From: Parasponia andersonii
Lineage: Eukaryota > Streptophyta > Magnoliopsida > Rosales > Cannabaceae
Direction of reading: 5' to 3'
DNA: 64,000 nucleotides
Assembly: GCA_002914805.1 (NCBI GenBank)
Contig: JXTB01000532.1
Location: 6,786-70,785 of the forward strand
Shown here piece after piece: positions 37,545-49,489 of this stretch. Under the pieces are notes generated by a model. It made no database searches. It saw only the letters and a list, made by a program, of their open reading frames with translations, and was not told the origin of the DNA. How positions within the stretch are numbered: the stretch's first letter is position 1; every line of letters begins with the position of its first letter. The position numbers and the translations under genes were made by a program.

Positions 37545-37720
37545 TTGTCAATCCAATAGGTATTTTTTTTTAGCCGTTGAATCATGTGATCCAATAATTA
37601 TAATAAAATACATAAAAAGACGTGCATCATTAATACTCTTTCTCTCTTTTACTTTTTATAATAAAAAAATATATATACTAAATTTTTATTTTAATACTTA
37701 TAAATAAATAAAATCGGTTT
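37545..37720. mobile_element. Second, partial MITE copy after the (TA)n tract
   Basis: It starts TTGTCAATCCAATAGGTATT and carries AGACGTGCATCATTAATAC and CTTTCTCTCTTTTACTTTTT, as in the family. The right end is lost near 37720. Confidence 0.55.
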
Positions 37721-37745
37721 ATTAGAAGTTGACGTGGTTACATTC

Positions 37746-37781
<36 letters not shown>

Positions 37782-39248
37782 CGGTTTTCTTTATTCATGC
37801 ATCATATTAATTCACTCTGTTTTGGACCATAACATCAAAGTACAAGATTACTTCTAAATTATTACACAATGTTTTACAAATAGTTATGTATATACAGGAA
37901 TTGCTTAATCTCTCACATGAGCCAGCAATGCAGAAGAGCCAGTAGAAGATCCACGTTTCATTTTCATCCGACATGGCAAAGGTTGTCTGCTTTTGCCGGA
38001 AAGAGATAGGTTTCGTCCATTGATACAGAGGCAGTTTTGCCAGTATAAAATATAAGATATATACTCGTATACATGAAAAAGACTCATAACGGATATTGGT
38101 AAAATTATTAAATGGAGAAAATGTACAAACCATAAAATTAATTAATTAATATTGGCATGCCAATTACTATTATAGAAACACAACAAAGCAAAATCCAGGA
38201 AGCAAATTGCAATGTTCTTTTTTCCTTACAAATTTATCGAATATCATACTAGGCCTAGATGTACGGCTCTGACTTCTTTTTTGAGTCACTATCGAACCTG
38301 TTGATAGCTTAGTGGTAAAAAGGCGTATCGTCGAATAATAATAGATATTAAATTCTAACCGTCTCAGTGGCCCTTTTTTTTGGCAAATGAAAACAAATAT
38401 TAATGATTTTTTTGACTAAAGATAAATTATTATAGTTTAATCACGATCTATATCATTCTGAGTCTCCATCAACCAACAAAAATCCTCATGCTTGGCAAGC
38501 ATTTGTTGCACTTTAGCTTTCAACAAAGCCACATCATATAATATAATTAAATATTAAGGTTCAATATAATATGTATTATACTTATAGAAAATTCTTTAAG
38601 AGTTTTTTATTTTATATATTTTTTTAATTTTCTTGAAGTCTCTAAGAGTTCTTTTAATTTTCTTTACTATGGAAAAAAAAGTCCTAATTTGTCATTTTTG
38701 GAAATACTGGCATGCACATATTGTACATTCTAGTAAAGCATAACAGAGCAAGGAGGCGAAAGATAATATTTACGCATTTCCGGGGGGGGGGGGGGGAAAA
38801 AAGAAAGAACAAAAACAAATAAGAAACTTTAACATTTACAAGCGGTTTCCACGTAGTTCATAATAAACAGTCATAACCAAACCGGATTGGGTAAATACGA
38901 GGATACCAAAATTTTATAAAAAAAACTTACCGACGTCATTTTCGGTTATATAAATTTTAACAGAATAATTTTATTCTCAAAAAAGAAATGGTTGAAATAA
39001 ATATCACTTTCATTTAGTATAAATTTTTCGTAATCCGTAGTATTACTCAACAAGATTATATAATAAATGTCCTTCTAATCGGAATCCTTTTCTTTTTAAA
39101 GAAAAATAATCACTATTCACTTCAGTCACGATATTTTTTTATTAAAGATCATTTTCTACTTTCTTCGTCGCTTTATAATGCCAACGAATTTTGCTCTTCT
39201 AATATATAAACACACCTTTCTCTCAAATATAAATATATATATATATAT

Positions 39249-39480
39249 GGCATCAATCCAGTAGGTATTTTTTTTTTTACTCATGCATAAGTATCAATTT
39301 GACCAATAAAAATTTAATATGCATATTTTTTTATTGTAAAAATTAAGAGAGAAAGAGCATTAATGATGCACGTCTTTTCATATATTTCATTATAACTATT
39401 GGATCACCATTAGATGGTGATCTAACGACTAAAAAAAATACTTACCCATAAGTAAAAAAAAATACCTATTGAATTGGCAA

Positions 39481-39482
<2 letters not shown>
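39249..39482. mobile_element. (TA)n-flanked MITE copy 1 of a close pair
   Basis: It begins GGCATCAATCCAGTAGG and ends with ATTGAATTGGCAACC, which is roughly the inverse complement. The interior has GATGCACGTCTTTTCATA and ATTAGATGGTGATCTAACG. (TA)n lies on both sides (before 39249 and 39483-39550). It has no coding capacity. Confidence 0.75.

Positions 39483-39550
<68 letters not shown>
39483..39550. repeat. 68-bp (TA)n microsatellite between two MITEs
   Basis: An uninterrupted TA repeat separates the two MITE copies. It is one of the longest (TA)n tracts in the window. Confidence 0.9.
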
Positions 39551-39553
<3 letters not shown>

Positions 39554-39798
39554 CACCAATCCAGTAGGTATATTTTTTTTTTTACCTAAGCATAGGTATC
39601 AATTTAGCCAATGAAAATTTAGCATGTATATTTTTTTATTGTAAAAAATAAGAGAGAGAAAGAGTATTAATGATGCACGTCTTTTTATGCACTTTATTAT
39701 AGCTATTGGATCACGATTAGATGGTGATCTAATGGCTAAAAAAAAATACCTATAGGACCCATAGGTAAAGAAAAAAAATATCTATTGGATTGGTGCCC
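39551..39798. mobile_element. Best-preserved (TA)n-flanked MITE
   Basis: It starts GGGCACCAATCCAGTAGGTA and ends with the inverse complement GGATTGGTGCCC. The terminal inverted repeats match over about 24 bp with two or three mismatches, and (TA)n flanks both ends. At 248 bp with no coding capacity, it defines the family ends used to judge the other copies. Confidence 0.8.
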
Positions 39799-42146
39799 AT
39801 ATATATATATATATATATATACCTACAAATATGTCGAGCTACCCTATTTTTTTTTCTCCCCACCGCTTCTCTAAGGATACCTCTCAATAAATTTTAAAAT
39901 CTTATTATTTTCTCTTCCCACGTCTCTTAATTTTTTTTAATTCCAAAAATATCCATTATTAAAATTTTCTTTTCCCACCCATATAATAATTTCTTGCTTA
40001 TTATTTTGAAAACCACCCTTTGGTTTCTTCCTTTTACTTTTTTTTTTTTTTTGCTGGATTCTTCCCTATAATTTCTTCTTTATGATTTTAATCTATTTAT
40101 TGTCTCATATAAGGAATTTTTTTCACCTATTAAACTAATTTTGACGAGGAACAATAATAAAATTGACATTCTAACATATTAATTATCAAATATGAATATT
40201 ATATTATTGCACAGTTATATACTATTTACATGTTTAATGAAGATTAAAACATCTTTTTAGTTTTTTATAACTATAATTAAAGATAAAGTCTTAAAAAAAC
40301 AATAAAATTAAACCTTATTAATCTATGGATACCAAGTTCTAGACTTTTAGTTGGTGATAATAAGACTTCGGTAGCAAAGCGAAGGAAAAGCAAAAGCATT
40401 CAATCAATTTATAATTGTATTACCAATGAGAAATACTAGATGCTATTGCCCAAATTAATTTTAAGATTTGCAATTTTGTGATTGGATTTGATTGTATAAA
40501 GTTGAATTAGCGTTTAACGGAATATCTTTGGGTGTAATAAGAAAATAAGGTTGTAACTTAAATACTTTAAGTATGTATTTATGTCATTTTATATAAGGGC
40601 CTTTTTGTATATAAAAAATTAATTAAAAAATAAGTGTGAAGAGAAAAAAAAGAGCTATAAATAGAGCCATATATATATATATATATATATATATCTCATA
40701 TAGTAATTGGGGCATGCATCATAGCTCTAATTTTTTTTTCAGTTTGATGTTTTACTTTAAGTCCAAACTCATTAATTGGAAAAATAAGCAAAACTAATAA
40801 TGTATTATCCGTTGGGATCGTTATCATTGATTTTAACCCTTTTTTATTTCTTATTTCTTAACAATTAGTCATTTCGATCACTTAGTTTCCTCTTAATATG
40901 AATTTGCTTTCTCAATTTTAATTTTTGTATTTAAGTGCTCCTAAATAACAATAAGGTTTCTCTTTTGCTCCTAACACCAAACCATTAGAAGATTGTTAAT
41001 GTACGAGAACCAAATAATCATTTCAATTATAGAGTTTTTTGCGTACGATACTATGTACTTATCATATATGTACTTTTAAGGACATGACTTCTAAAGATAT
41101 TTCATATGCTAATGAATGAATACAAAAATTACTATACTATGCATCTTTTTTACTTTTTTAAAAAAAATATATATTTAATCATGTCAAAAGTTCTATATTA
41201 TTTCTTTTCATTAATTTTCATTTATTTAAATTAACGACTAACCATTTAGAAATGTCCCAATAAAAAAAATACAAACATTTATTTTAAGTCTTTAAAATAA
41301 AAAGAACCATTTGGCCTTTATACATTGAGCATCTTCTAAAAATGTTAGTGTTGGGAGAAAAAATAAAAATAACATTATCACATAGAGGGCACTTGATTAC
41401 TGAAATAAAATGAGGAGACAAATTTAAACTGAGAGTAAAGTTAGAGAACAAAATGACTAATTATTATTATTATTATTATTTTGCTGATAGATTTTTAACC
41501 GTGCACATACATGTGCCAACTATACGACTTACAGATTATTGCACAAGACTATTTTTAGTTTTATATATCAACATGAGCACCAAAATTGGAAAGAAAATGT
41601 AAATATTGGTACCGTCTTTCAATTATCGGCATATTCCTCTCTTATTAAGCTAACTCAAAAGTTTCCTAGTGCCTTATGGCTAGGCCTGATATTGATTGAT
41701 GGTTTGATCGTCTAATTTCCTTTTTTTCATGAAATTCCTCGCAAAAATTACTCTCTCAAGTCAAACAACTCCAAGTTGCCAGTCTTGGATACCTTTCGAT
41801 TTTTTTTTTTTTTTTTGGGTACTCCCTGAAGAGATTCTTTTTGGTCAATACGATTGATTTGTGTTTGTGTTGTGATTAATTGTTCCACTTTGATGAGCTC
41901 TTATCTTGTATATGTCGGCCAATTAGTTAGGAAACCGCAACTGTTTTAGATTACACCTTTCATTACTGGAGAATATTTGGTCATTCTTGTCAGACTAATC
42001 TAGACCTAAAAGTAGAATTTAGAATCGTGAGTGGTGCACTTGAACTCCAAGTACATGAATACTGTTTGTATAATACGGAGAATTCTGTTGGTACAAGTCC
42101 TGCATCAGGGGCCTGTTTTCACTATTTAACGGTCAGACGTTAAAAT

Positions 42147-42515
42147 TGTTAGAAATAGGAGATTTTAAAAACTAGAAAAATTAAAGAAGAAACTAGAGAG
42201 AATTTTGAGAAAGAATTTTGATAGAAGAAAAGAACTTGTATTACTATTTGAATTATTTATATTTTGTTTAACACAAAATGAGAGGAGGAGCACTTTATTT
42301 ATACTACTCCAAGAATGATTCTAGATGCTATATGTAATCTCCAATCACCTAATTAATTATACAATCTAATAAATACAAAAATAATCTAGTAAATACAAGA
42401 ATACTCTAGAAACTTGGATATTAAACTATGGGCATTAAAACAAGTCTAACTCACAACACAAGCCCAAGTAGCTAAACTATGGCCCAATGGGTCACAAAAA
42501 AGTTCATTTCTAACA
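42147..42515 (-). repeat. 3' LTR of the second copia element
   Basis: 369 bp with TGTTAG and CTAACA ends. It aligns with 47115-47471 throughout, including GATTCTAGATGCT and GAAACTTGGATATTAAACTA. Confidence 0.9.
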
Positions 42516-42570
42516 CCCTTCTTAAACTTGATTTGTGACACCTAGTAAATTTCTTAACTTAAGAAAATCT

Positions 42571-45500
42571 TCATACTTGAGTGGTATTGGTGAAAATATT
42601 TGTCATCTGGTCTTGAATATTCACATACTTCAATTGCACATTCTTTCTTGTGACATATCCCCTTATATAATGGTAGCGAGTATCGATGTATTTGCTTCTA
42701 TTATGAAAGACGTGATTCTTTGCTAAAGTAATTGCTGATTTATTGTCAATATAGATCTCAGTGGGTTCATTCTGCAGAATGCAAATAGTTTCTTCAACAA
42801 ATTTCTTAGCCAAATCACATGATAGATACATAATGTAACTGCAACATACTCTGCTTCACGACTTGAAAGTATGATGATTAGTTACTTCTTAGATATCTAT
42901 GTGAAAGTAGTGTCTCTCATGAAGAATATAGAAACACTTGTACTCTTTCGATCATCTAAGTCTCCACTCTAATCACTGTCACTATAACCCACAAGATTAT
43001 AGTTATTAGATGATGAATATCGTAAGCTAAAGTTAGTTGTACTTTTAATATATCGAAGGATTCTTTTTGCAACTTTCAAATGAGTAATTATTGGAGATTC
43101 CATATAACGACTGACCAGGCCTACAGCATAGAGAATGTCAGGTTTTGGGCAAGTCAGATAGCTTGACTCCACATTCGATCGGTATATTAACAGCCTTACA
43201 ATCATTCATCTTGAACTTCTTGATGATCTTCTTAGCATAGCCTTCTTGTGAAATGAAAATTCTATCTTCTTCTTGTTTCAATTCTATGCCAAGATAGTAA
43301 CACATGAGTCCGATGTCAGTCATTTCGAACTCTTTTGTCATTGCTTTCTTAAACTCTTCGAACATGGATGGATTACTCCCCATGAAGATCAGATCATCGA
43401 CGTAGAGACACACGATCAAGATATCTCCATCTTTTACTTTGATGTATAACGTATGCTCATAAGGATATTTAATGAAGTTGTTATCTTATAAGTACTTATT
43501 GATGCGGTTATTCCATGCTCTTGATGCTTGCTTTAATCGGTAAAGAGTCTTCTTCAACTTTAGGACCTTATCTTTTTGTCCCTTAATCTTTTACCCATAT
43601 GGTTTCTCTATATAGGCTTCCTCTTTAAGGACTCCATTTAAGAAAGCAGACTTGACATCCATTTGATGAATTTTTCATTTATTTTGAGCAGCCAATGAGA
43701 TGATCAATTGTACCATTTCTAGACGGGCGATAGGAGCAAATACTTCATCATAGTCTATGCTGGTCTTTGACTGTATCCCTTCACGACCAATCTTGCCTTA
43801 TATCTCTCCACTTCTCTTTTAGTATTCTTTTTAGCCTTGTAAAACCATTTTATGCCGATTGCTTTATGCTTTTTTGGAAGTATAGCAAGCTCCCATATAT
43901 CATTCTTTGTGATCACTTTTATTTCTTCATCCATCGCATCTTGCCACTCTTTACTTTATGTAGTTTCATCAAAGTTAATGGTTCACAATTAGCAAGGAGG
44001 CAAAAGAGAGTCAAGTCATTTTGATTCTCAGTCGCCTCATATATCTCTTATAAGCTCCTTAATCTTGGTATCCTTTTACTTGAACTGCTGCTTGAAGACG
44101 ATCCTAGTATTGTTTCTTGATGAGTGCTTGCCATTAGTGAAGTAAGTGAGGTAATAGGCTCTTGCAGTTCTTTTCTTACTTGCTCCATTCTTCGTTGCTC
44201 GCTTTCACTTGAACTACTGCTTGAAGACGATCCTAGTATCGTTTCTTGATGAGTTTTTGCCATTAGTGAAGTAGGTGAGGTAATAGGCTCTTGCAGTTCT
44301 TCTTTTACTTGCTCCATTCTTCGTTGCTCGTTTTCTTCTTCAATGTATGGTAGGAAGTCATAATCTTCCTTTTATGTGTGTCATTCCCAGGTGCTTTCTT
44401 CATCAAACTCCACATCGTGACTAATAATAGTCTTGCTATTGCTTGGATTATAGAGCTTGTAGCCTTTTGAGTTAGAGTTGTAGCCGATGAAGACAAACTT
44501 TTCACTTTTATCGTCGAGTTTGGTTCTTTTTTCATCAGGCACGTGAGTATAAGCTATATTTCCAAACACTTTTAGGTGAGAGATTCCAAGCTTTCTTCCG
44601 CTCTAAGCTTCTTGTGGCATCTTCTCCCGTACTCTTCTTATTGGAAATTGATTTAACAGGTAAATTGCACAAGCTACAGCTTCAGCCTAAAATTCATTTG
44701 GCATTTCTTTGCTCTTAAGCATGCTTCTGACTGTGTCTAAGATTGTTCTATTCTTTCTTTCTGTGATACCATTCTGTTAGGGAGATCTTGGTACTGTTAA
44801 AGGATGGAGGATGTCATTGTCTTCATAATACTTTTGAAACTCGTAGGATATGAATTCTCCTACTCTATCAGATCTCATTGTCTTGATACTTCGACCACTT
44901 TCTTTTTCAACAAGTGCCTTGAACTTCTTGAATTTTTCGAACACTTCTAATTTCTCCTTCAAGAAAGACACTCGAGTCTTTCTTGAAAAATCATCGATAA
45001 AGAGGAGAAAATAGTTACTCTTACTGAGAGAGCTTAGTCTTATTGGACTACCCACATCGGTATGTATGAGCTCAAGCAGTTTATGGGCTCGGGAACTCGA
45101 TTCTCTTGGAAAACTTCTTCTGAATTGCTTTTCCAATAAGCATCCTTCACATAATTGGTCTAGTTGACTGATAAAGGGTAGACTTGGAACCATCTCCTTC
45201 TTTACTAGTAATTCTAGGCCATCAAAATTGAGATGTCCAAACCTTAGGTGCCAAAGACATGATGAATTTTTATAGCAAACCTTTAGACATTTTACTATGT
45301 TATTTTGAATGTGTAACAATAATATTATATTTCTTGTCATTGGTACTTTGGTGATTAACTTGTTTCTATTATCTCTTAAAAAAAGACTATTTTCTTTTAT
45401 GTGAATATCATAGCCTTTCTCTAAGAGTTGGCCAAGACTCAAGATATTATTCTTCATGTTAGGTACGTAGTAAACGTTTAGAATAAACTGATGTTCTCTA

Positions 45501-46650
45501 TTTCTCAAGCGTATGAGAATTTTACCTTTGCTCTTTACTGCTGCCTTGGAATCATCTCCAAATAAAACATTCCCAGTCACTGACTCGTCAAGCTCTACGA
45601 GCATATCTCTTCTTCTACACATATGATTGCTTGCTCTGGTGTCAAGATACCATATATTTTCTTGGTACTCATTGGTCTCCTTGCATACTAACAATAACAT
45701 ATCTTCCTCTTGTCTTTTATCTTCGGCATAGTTGACTCTTTCTTGCACCTTCTTTGGAGCTCTACATTCGGAAGCATAATGACCATATCTCTGACAATTG
45801 TGATACTTGATATAGAACTTGTCATGCCAACACCGTAGGTTACCTCTTCCATGACTTCTTGTCAAACTTTCTCGTCTATCTTCATTTTCATAATTGTCAT
45901 TGAAGCATTCTCTTCCTCCTCTTCTATGTCTGTGATATCTTCCTTGGCCACGACCTCTTCCACGTCCTTTTTCATTGCCGGAATCTTCTTCTTTCTCTTA
46001 AAGTTGAGCCTTAAGGAGCTGCTCATTGAAATTTTGTATCTTCTTTTTCTTTTCTTCGTGGGCTTGCAAGGAACCTAAGAGTGGTTCTATCATCACAGCT
46101 CCTAAGTCTCTGGTTTCTTTAATGATAGTAACAATATTCTCGAATTTTGGATCTAACGATCGAAGAATATTTTCCATGATCGCAACATTTTCTAGTTTCT
46201 CATCATTTCTCTTTATTTGATTGGAAATGGTTAGAACTCTAGAAAAGTAGTCAGAGACTGATTCATTCTCTGTCATGTGTAGCAAATCAAACTCTCTTCT
46301 TAGAGTTTGAAGGCGAACTTTTTTAACTTTTTCTTCTCCCTTATATGAGATTTGAATTTCTCCTATACTTTCTTGGCAAATGTTGTACTTGAGATTTTCT
46401 CAAATCCATCGTCATCTAAGGCTTGATAGATGAGGAAGAAAGCTTTTTTGTCTTTCTTTCTTGAATCTTTTAAACTATCCTTCTATGTTGAGGATAGTGT
46501 TGTCTCATCTCTTGGCTCTTCGTAGCCTTTCTTTATTACTTCCTAAATATCATGTCCTTCAAGGAGGAATTTCATTTTGATAGTCCAATTATCAAAGTTG
46601 CTGCCTTGAAGTGGTAGAACTTGAAGAGATGCTAAACTGTCGGTAGTCAT
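42571..46650 (-). pseudogene. Broken copia gag-pol polyprotein
   Basis: Gag starts at an ATG at 46650 (MTTDSLASLQVLPLQGSNFD) and is broken by stops. A zinc knuckle near 45810 reads YHNCQRYGHYASEC, with Tyr in place of the first Cys. Protease near 45640 reads YLDTRASNHMC, so the usual DTG active site is DTR. Pre-integrase (HLRFGHLNFDGL) and integrase (ELIHTDVGSPI, SDRVGEF) follow, in one frame through 44777-45865. The RT box VCLYVDDLIF near 43400 is intact. RNase H with IYIDNKSAI ends at 42571. The order is Ty1/copia. Frameshifts and stops separate the pieces, and no working polyprotein can be made. Confidence 0.9.
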
Positions 46651-46711
46651 AACTCTTAACAGAGTAAGTTTTTGGAAATTTCAACTACACGGATAGATCC
46701 GAAACATCGAA

Positions 46712-46865
46712 AAACCTTAAGATTGACTTGTATATCGACTTGGTCAAAGTCAATGGTCAAAGTCAATATTTAGTCAATGGTCAACAGGTTGATCAACGGC
46801 ACGGTCAACGACTCTGATGGCTCGGTCAAACGGCCTTGACTCGGCCCAACTCAGTGAGTTGACTT
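46712..46865 (-). promoter_or_regulatory. W-box-rich segment in the copia leader
   Basis: Between the primer site and gag, about ten TTGAC[C/T] cores occur in roughly 150 bp on the two strands. Most lie on the element's sense strand, as GGTCAA or AGTCAA on the plus strand. TTGAC[C/T] is the WRKY-factor W-box. Position downstream of the LTR promoter makes regulation possible but unproven. Confidence 0.45.
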
Positions 46866-47099
46866 AGTCTGTGGCAGCAAATGTTCGATGACTCATGCAG
46901 ACTCGTTCGAACTCCGATTGTGCTGATTTTCACAGACGCGTATTCATCTCGTCGAGCTCTTCGATTTGATATGTAATAGTAGTATGTTTAGAACAAATAG
47001 CTAACACTTTCAATCTCAAGAATTTTTTTCTGATGTGGAAGATCAGTCAAAGCTACAACCACAGAGCATACTTAGAATTTCAAGAGAACTCACAATCTC

Positions 47100-47111
47100 G
47101 CTCTGATACCA
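47100..47111 (-). other. Primer-binding site of the second copia element
   Basis: On the minus strand this reads TGGTATCAGAGC, the standard complement of plant initiator Met-tRNA 3' sequence. It lies three bases inside the 5' LTR end. Confidence 0.9.
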
Positions 47112-47114
47112 CTT

Positions 47115-47471
47115 TGTTAGAAATAGGAGATTTTTAAGGCTAGAATGGCTAGAGAGAATTTTAGTGGAAGAGAAGAACTTGTATTACTAGTTGAATTGTT
47201 TCTCTTTTGCTTGATACAAAATGGGGGGAGGAGCACTCTATTTATGCTACTCCAAAGATGATTCTAGATGCTCTATGTAACCTCCAACCACTTAATTAAT
47301 TATACAATCTAGCAAATATAAAAATAATCTAGCAAATACAAAAATATTCTAGAAACTTGGATATTAAACTATAAGTTATTAGACACACACACCAAAACAA
47401 TCCAACTCACAACACAGGCCTAAATAGCTAAACTATAGCCCAATAGGTAACAAAAAAGTTTATTTCTAACA
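47115..47471 (-). repeat. 5' LTR of the second copia element
   Basis: 357 bp with TGTTAG and CTAACA ends. A TATA-like GCATAAATAGAG on the minus strand (47237-47248) is a candidate LTR promoter element. Confidence 0.9.
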
Positions 47472-48332
47472 GAAATTAGTTCACACTTACTAACTTTGCT
47501 AACAAAACAAAAGAAAAAGCCCTTGCTCATAGATGGTGATGATAAATGATTGGTCAATCGCATTAGAACATAATAATCATCGTATGTGACTCAGTCATAC
47601 AATAGTAACACTGTTCTTTTAGCACAATTTGAAAGCTCAAGCATCTTTCAAGCTAATGCTTGGCTTCTATGACTGCCTATCACTTGGATACGTGGAGCAC
47701 CTAATGTGTAATGAGCTAGATTTGGGTCCAAGTCCACTCAAGATTATGCCGCATCAAGTCGTAAATTGTACTTCCAAGCAGAATAAACAGTGGTTATGAG
47801 TGCTTTAACCATGGGGCGAGAGACTTAATCCTTACTATATAGGATATGGACCGGGAGCTCTATTCGGCCTTCCTAGCCTTGAAAGGGCTTTATCTCGACT
47901 CACTCGTCAATGATCATTACTAAAAGGTAAATTGCACAGCTGACAGCTGGAGCTGATTTTGGCATTATGCAGAAACGACATCAATAATGTTGCTGCCCTT
48001 TTGAGACCCCGCATGACAAACTGTCATTTATCATCCTCCTTGAACCTATGATCATGATGATGGTTTTGTTTACCACTATAACTACTATCATAACTAATAA
48101 GCCCCGATCCACTTCTTTTTCAATTCTCACCCTTCCAATTCATTTGTAAGGCTCATATAACCTGAGAAATTGATGACCATCATTGCCAAAACCACCAAAT
48201 CATTCCAGCTCAGAAAAATCTCAAGCATTCACCATATTTCCAGTACCTAATAACTATGCATGACAATATATTGACTGGACTCTGCGCTCTTTCTCAATAG
48301 ACAGCTCTTATGCAATTTGCTGCAGAGTAATT
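47472..48332. other. 3' flank of the HPR pseudogene, duplicated with the 50.7-51.7 kb region
   Basis: Several blocks match the region downstream of the second reductase copy: CAAGATTATGCCGCATCAA (47741) with 50730, TTTCCTAGCCTT near 47870 and 51120, and GGCTCATA with CAAGCATTCACC (48150-48240) and 51544-51625. No gene is seen here. It shows the tandem duplication extended beyond the gene. Confidence 0.65.
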
Positions 48333-49489
48333 TTAATCAGAGCAGAGTTCTTGAGGAACATCCGGCGCATTCTCTAACACATCCAAACCAGCATCTCTTA
48401 TTTCACCTCGAACCAAACACTTCACCAGAACTTCTTTGTTTACCATGTATCGTGTCGAATCGTTTATTCCACAACATAAGATGATAGCATCGCTGTTTGC
48501 TGCAAGTTCTCGGACAGTGGAATAAAAAGGGTACAAGATGGAGGGCTTTTTGTTCCTTGAGTTGTACGAGACAATGCAGCCAAAAGCCTCAAGTCTTTTA
48601 GCACATTCAGAGCCTATTCTCCCCAATCCCATAATCCCAATCCACTTGCCTCCCAGCTGAAATTACAATCAAGATTGTTACCTTGACTTCTTTGATGGCT
48701 AACTATATAAAGATATTGCTATTCATTGAATTTGTTTCCTAGATTGTTCAATGGAGGAATTTGTGCGCACCGTTTGTATGGCAGGTAACTACGTTTCGCA
48801 ATAAAGAGGGAAAAGAATGCCAAGAGCAATTTTTGCAGCTCAAATTAAGGATAAAACTTCAGGCTGGGAAGACATTAATTGATTTGAGATATTCAAAATG
48901 AGATCAAAGACTCCTTATCATTGGTCAATATGTATTGGATTTGTGATTTTGCTTTGACAAGTTCCTAATCTGTGTTCTATTCTATATGCCATGTTCCTGA
49001 TGATTTCTTTATGACAGAACTATTATGTTGAGTCCCTTCTTTTTTTTTTTTTCTTTTCTTATTTGTTTTTTTGTTTCTGTTTATGTTACTCTAAAAAGTC
49101 TATTTTGCAAAATAGCATTCTTGTGATATCACTTCAATCTGTGTTCCCTTAATAGTATGAAAATCCTTTTTCTCATTCCGAATAATAATATTAATAATAA
49201 TAAGCCCCCCATGCAATTTTAGTAGGTCCATTAATATTGCCACTATCACTATGTTTTTCATTATGAAATTGAAAAATGTACCTTAAAAGCAATAGAGAGG
49301 AAAGTCGCCATTGGTTTTCCAGAATCCATGTCTGACATTGACATACCGATCTGCGGCGGAAACTACTTTCCTGAGAACATCGATCAACAACCCAATGGCC
49401 ACATCGGCGACGTCTTCCGAGTAAGCGTTCCCAATATTGGCTGGCGACGGAGATCCCTCGGCGCCGGCACTCGGCCAACTCGACCTGGC
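48333..49489 (-). pseudogene. HPR-type 2-hydroxyacid dehydrogenase pseudogene
   Basis: This is a decayed tandem copy of the reductase at 51882-55539. Exon 1 remains only from about 49489 to 49282. It begins in LAECRRRGISVA, is frameshifted just after, and has at least one more shift, so about the first 97 codons are absent. The donor GTACAT at 49281 and the acceptor at 48657 are kept (625-bp intron). Exon 2 (from 48656) keeps the NAD-binding GLGRIG, then NKKPS and RELAANSDAIILCC. It has lost about 25 codons that include the NVGRG motif with the catalytic Arg. The frame ends at 48333, before the catalytic His. No active enzyme is possible. Confidence 0.85.

Larger units (their letters stand above)
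35910..42146. other. Long intergenic region with MITEs and (TA)n tracts
   Basis: About 6.2 kb lies between GA20ox and the second copia element. It contains several MITE copies (listed separately), (TA)n tracts near 37751-37776, 39483-39550 and 40668-40694, a run of 15 G at 38782-38796 and an isolated N at 35939. The open frame at 37807-38133 (minus) has no recognisable domain. No gene is supported. Confidence 0.55.
42147..47471 (-). mobile_element. Second Ty1/copia retrotransposon, complete but inactive
   Basis: Similar LTRs (42147-42515 and 47115-47471) flank a broken gag-pol on the minus strand. Both LTRs have TGTTAG...CTAACA ends. The Met-tRNA primer site (47100-47111) and the polypurine tract AAGAAGGG (42516-42523, minus) sit next to the correct LTRs. 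Candidate 5-bp target duplications AAAAT (42142-42146) and GAAAT (47472-47476) match at four of five. The two LTRs look closer to each other than those of the 7.5-kb element, so this insertion is probably younger. Confidence 0.93.

Noticed and set aside
37807-38133. 108-codon minus-strand frame with a less AT-rich part (37900-38040)
   Set aside because: No recognisable domain in any frame, no clear splice partners; possibly an old gene fragment but not supportable.
38306-38375. tRNA-like TAGCTTAGTGGTA
   Set aside because: Box A only; no box B, and no cloverleaf can be drawn.
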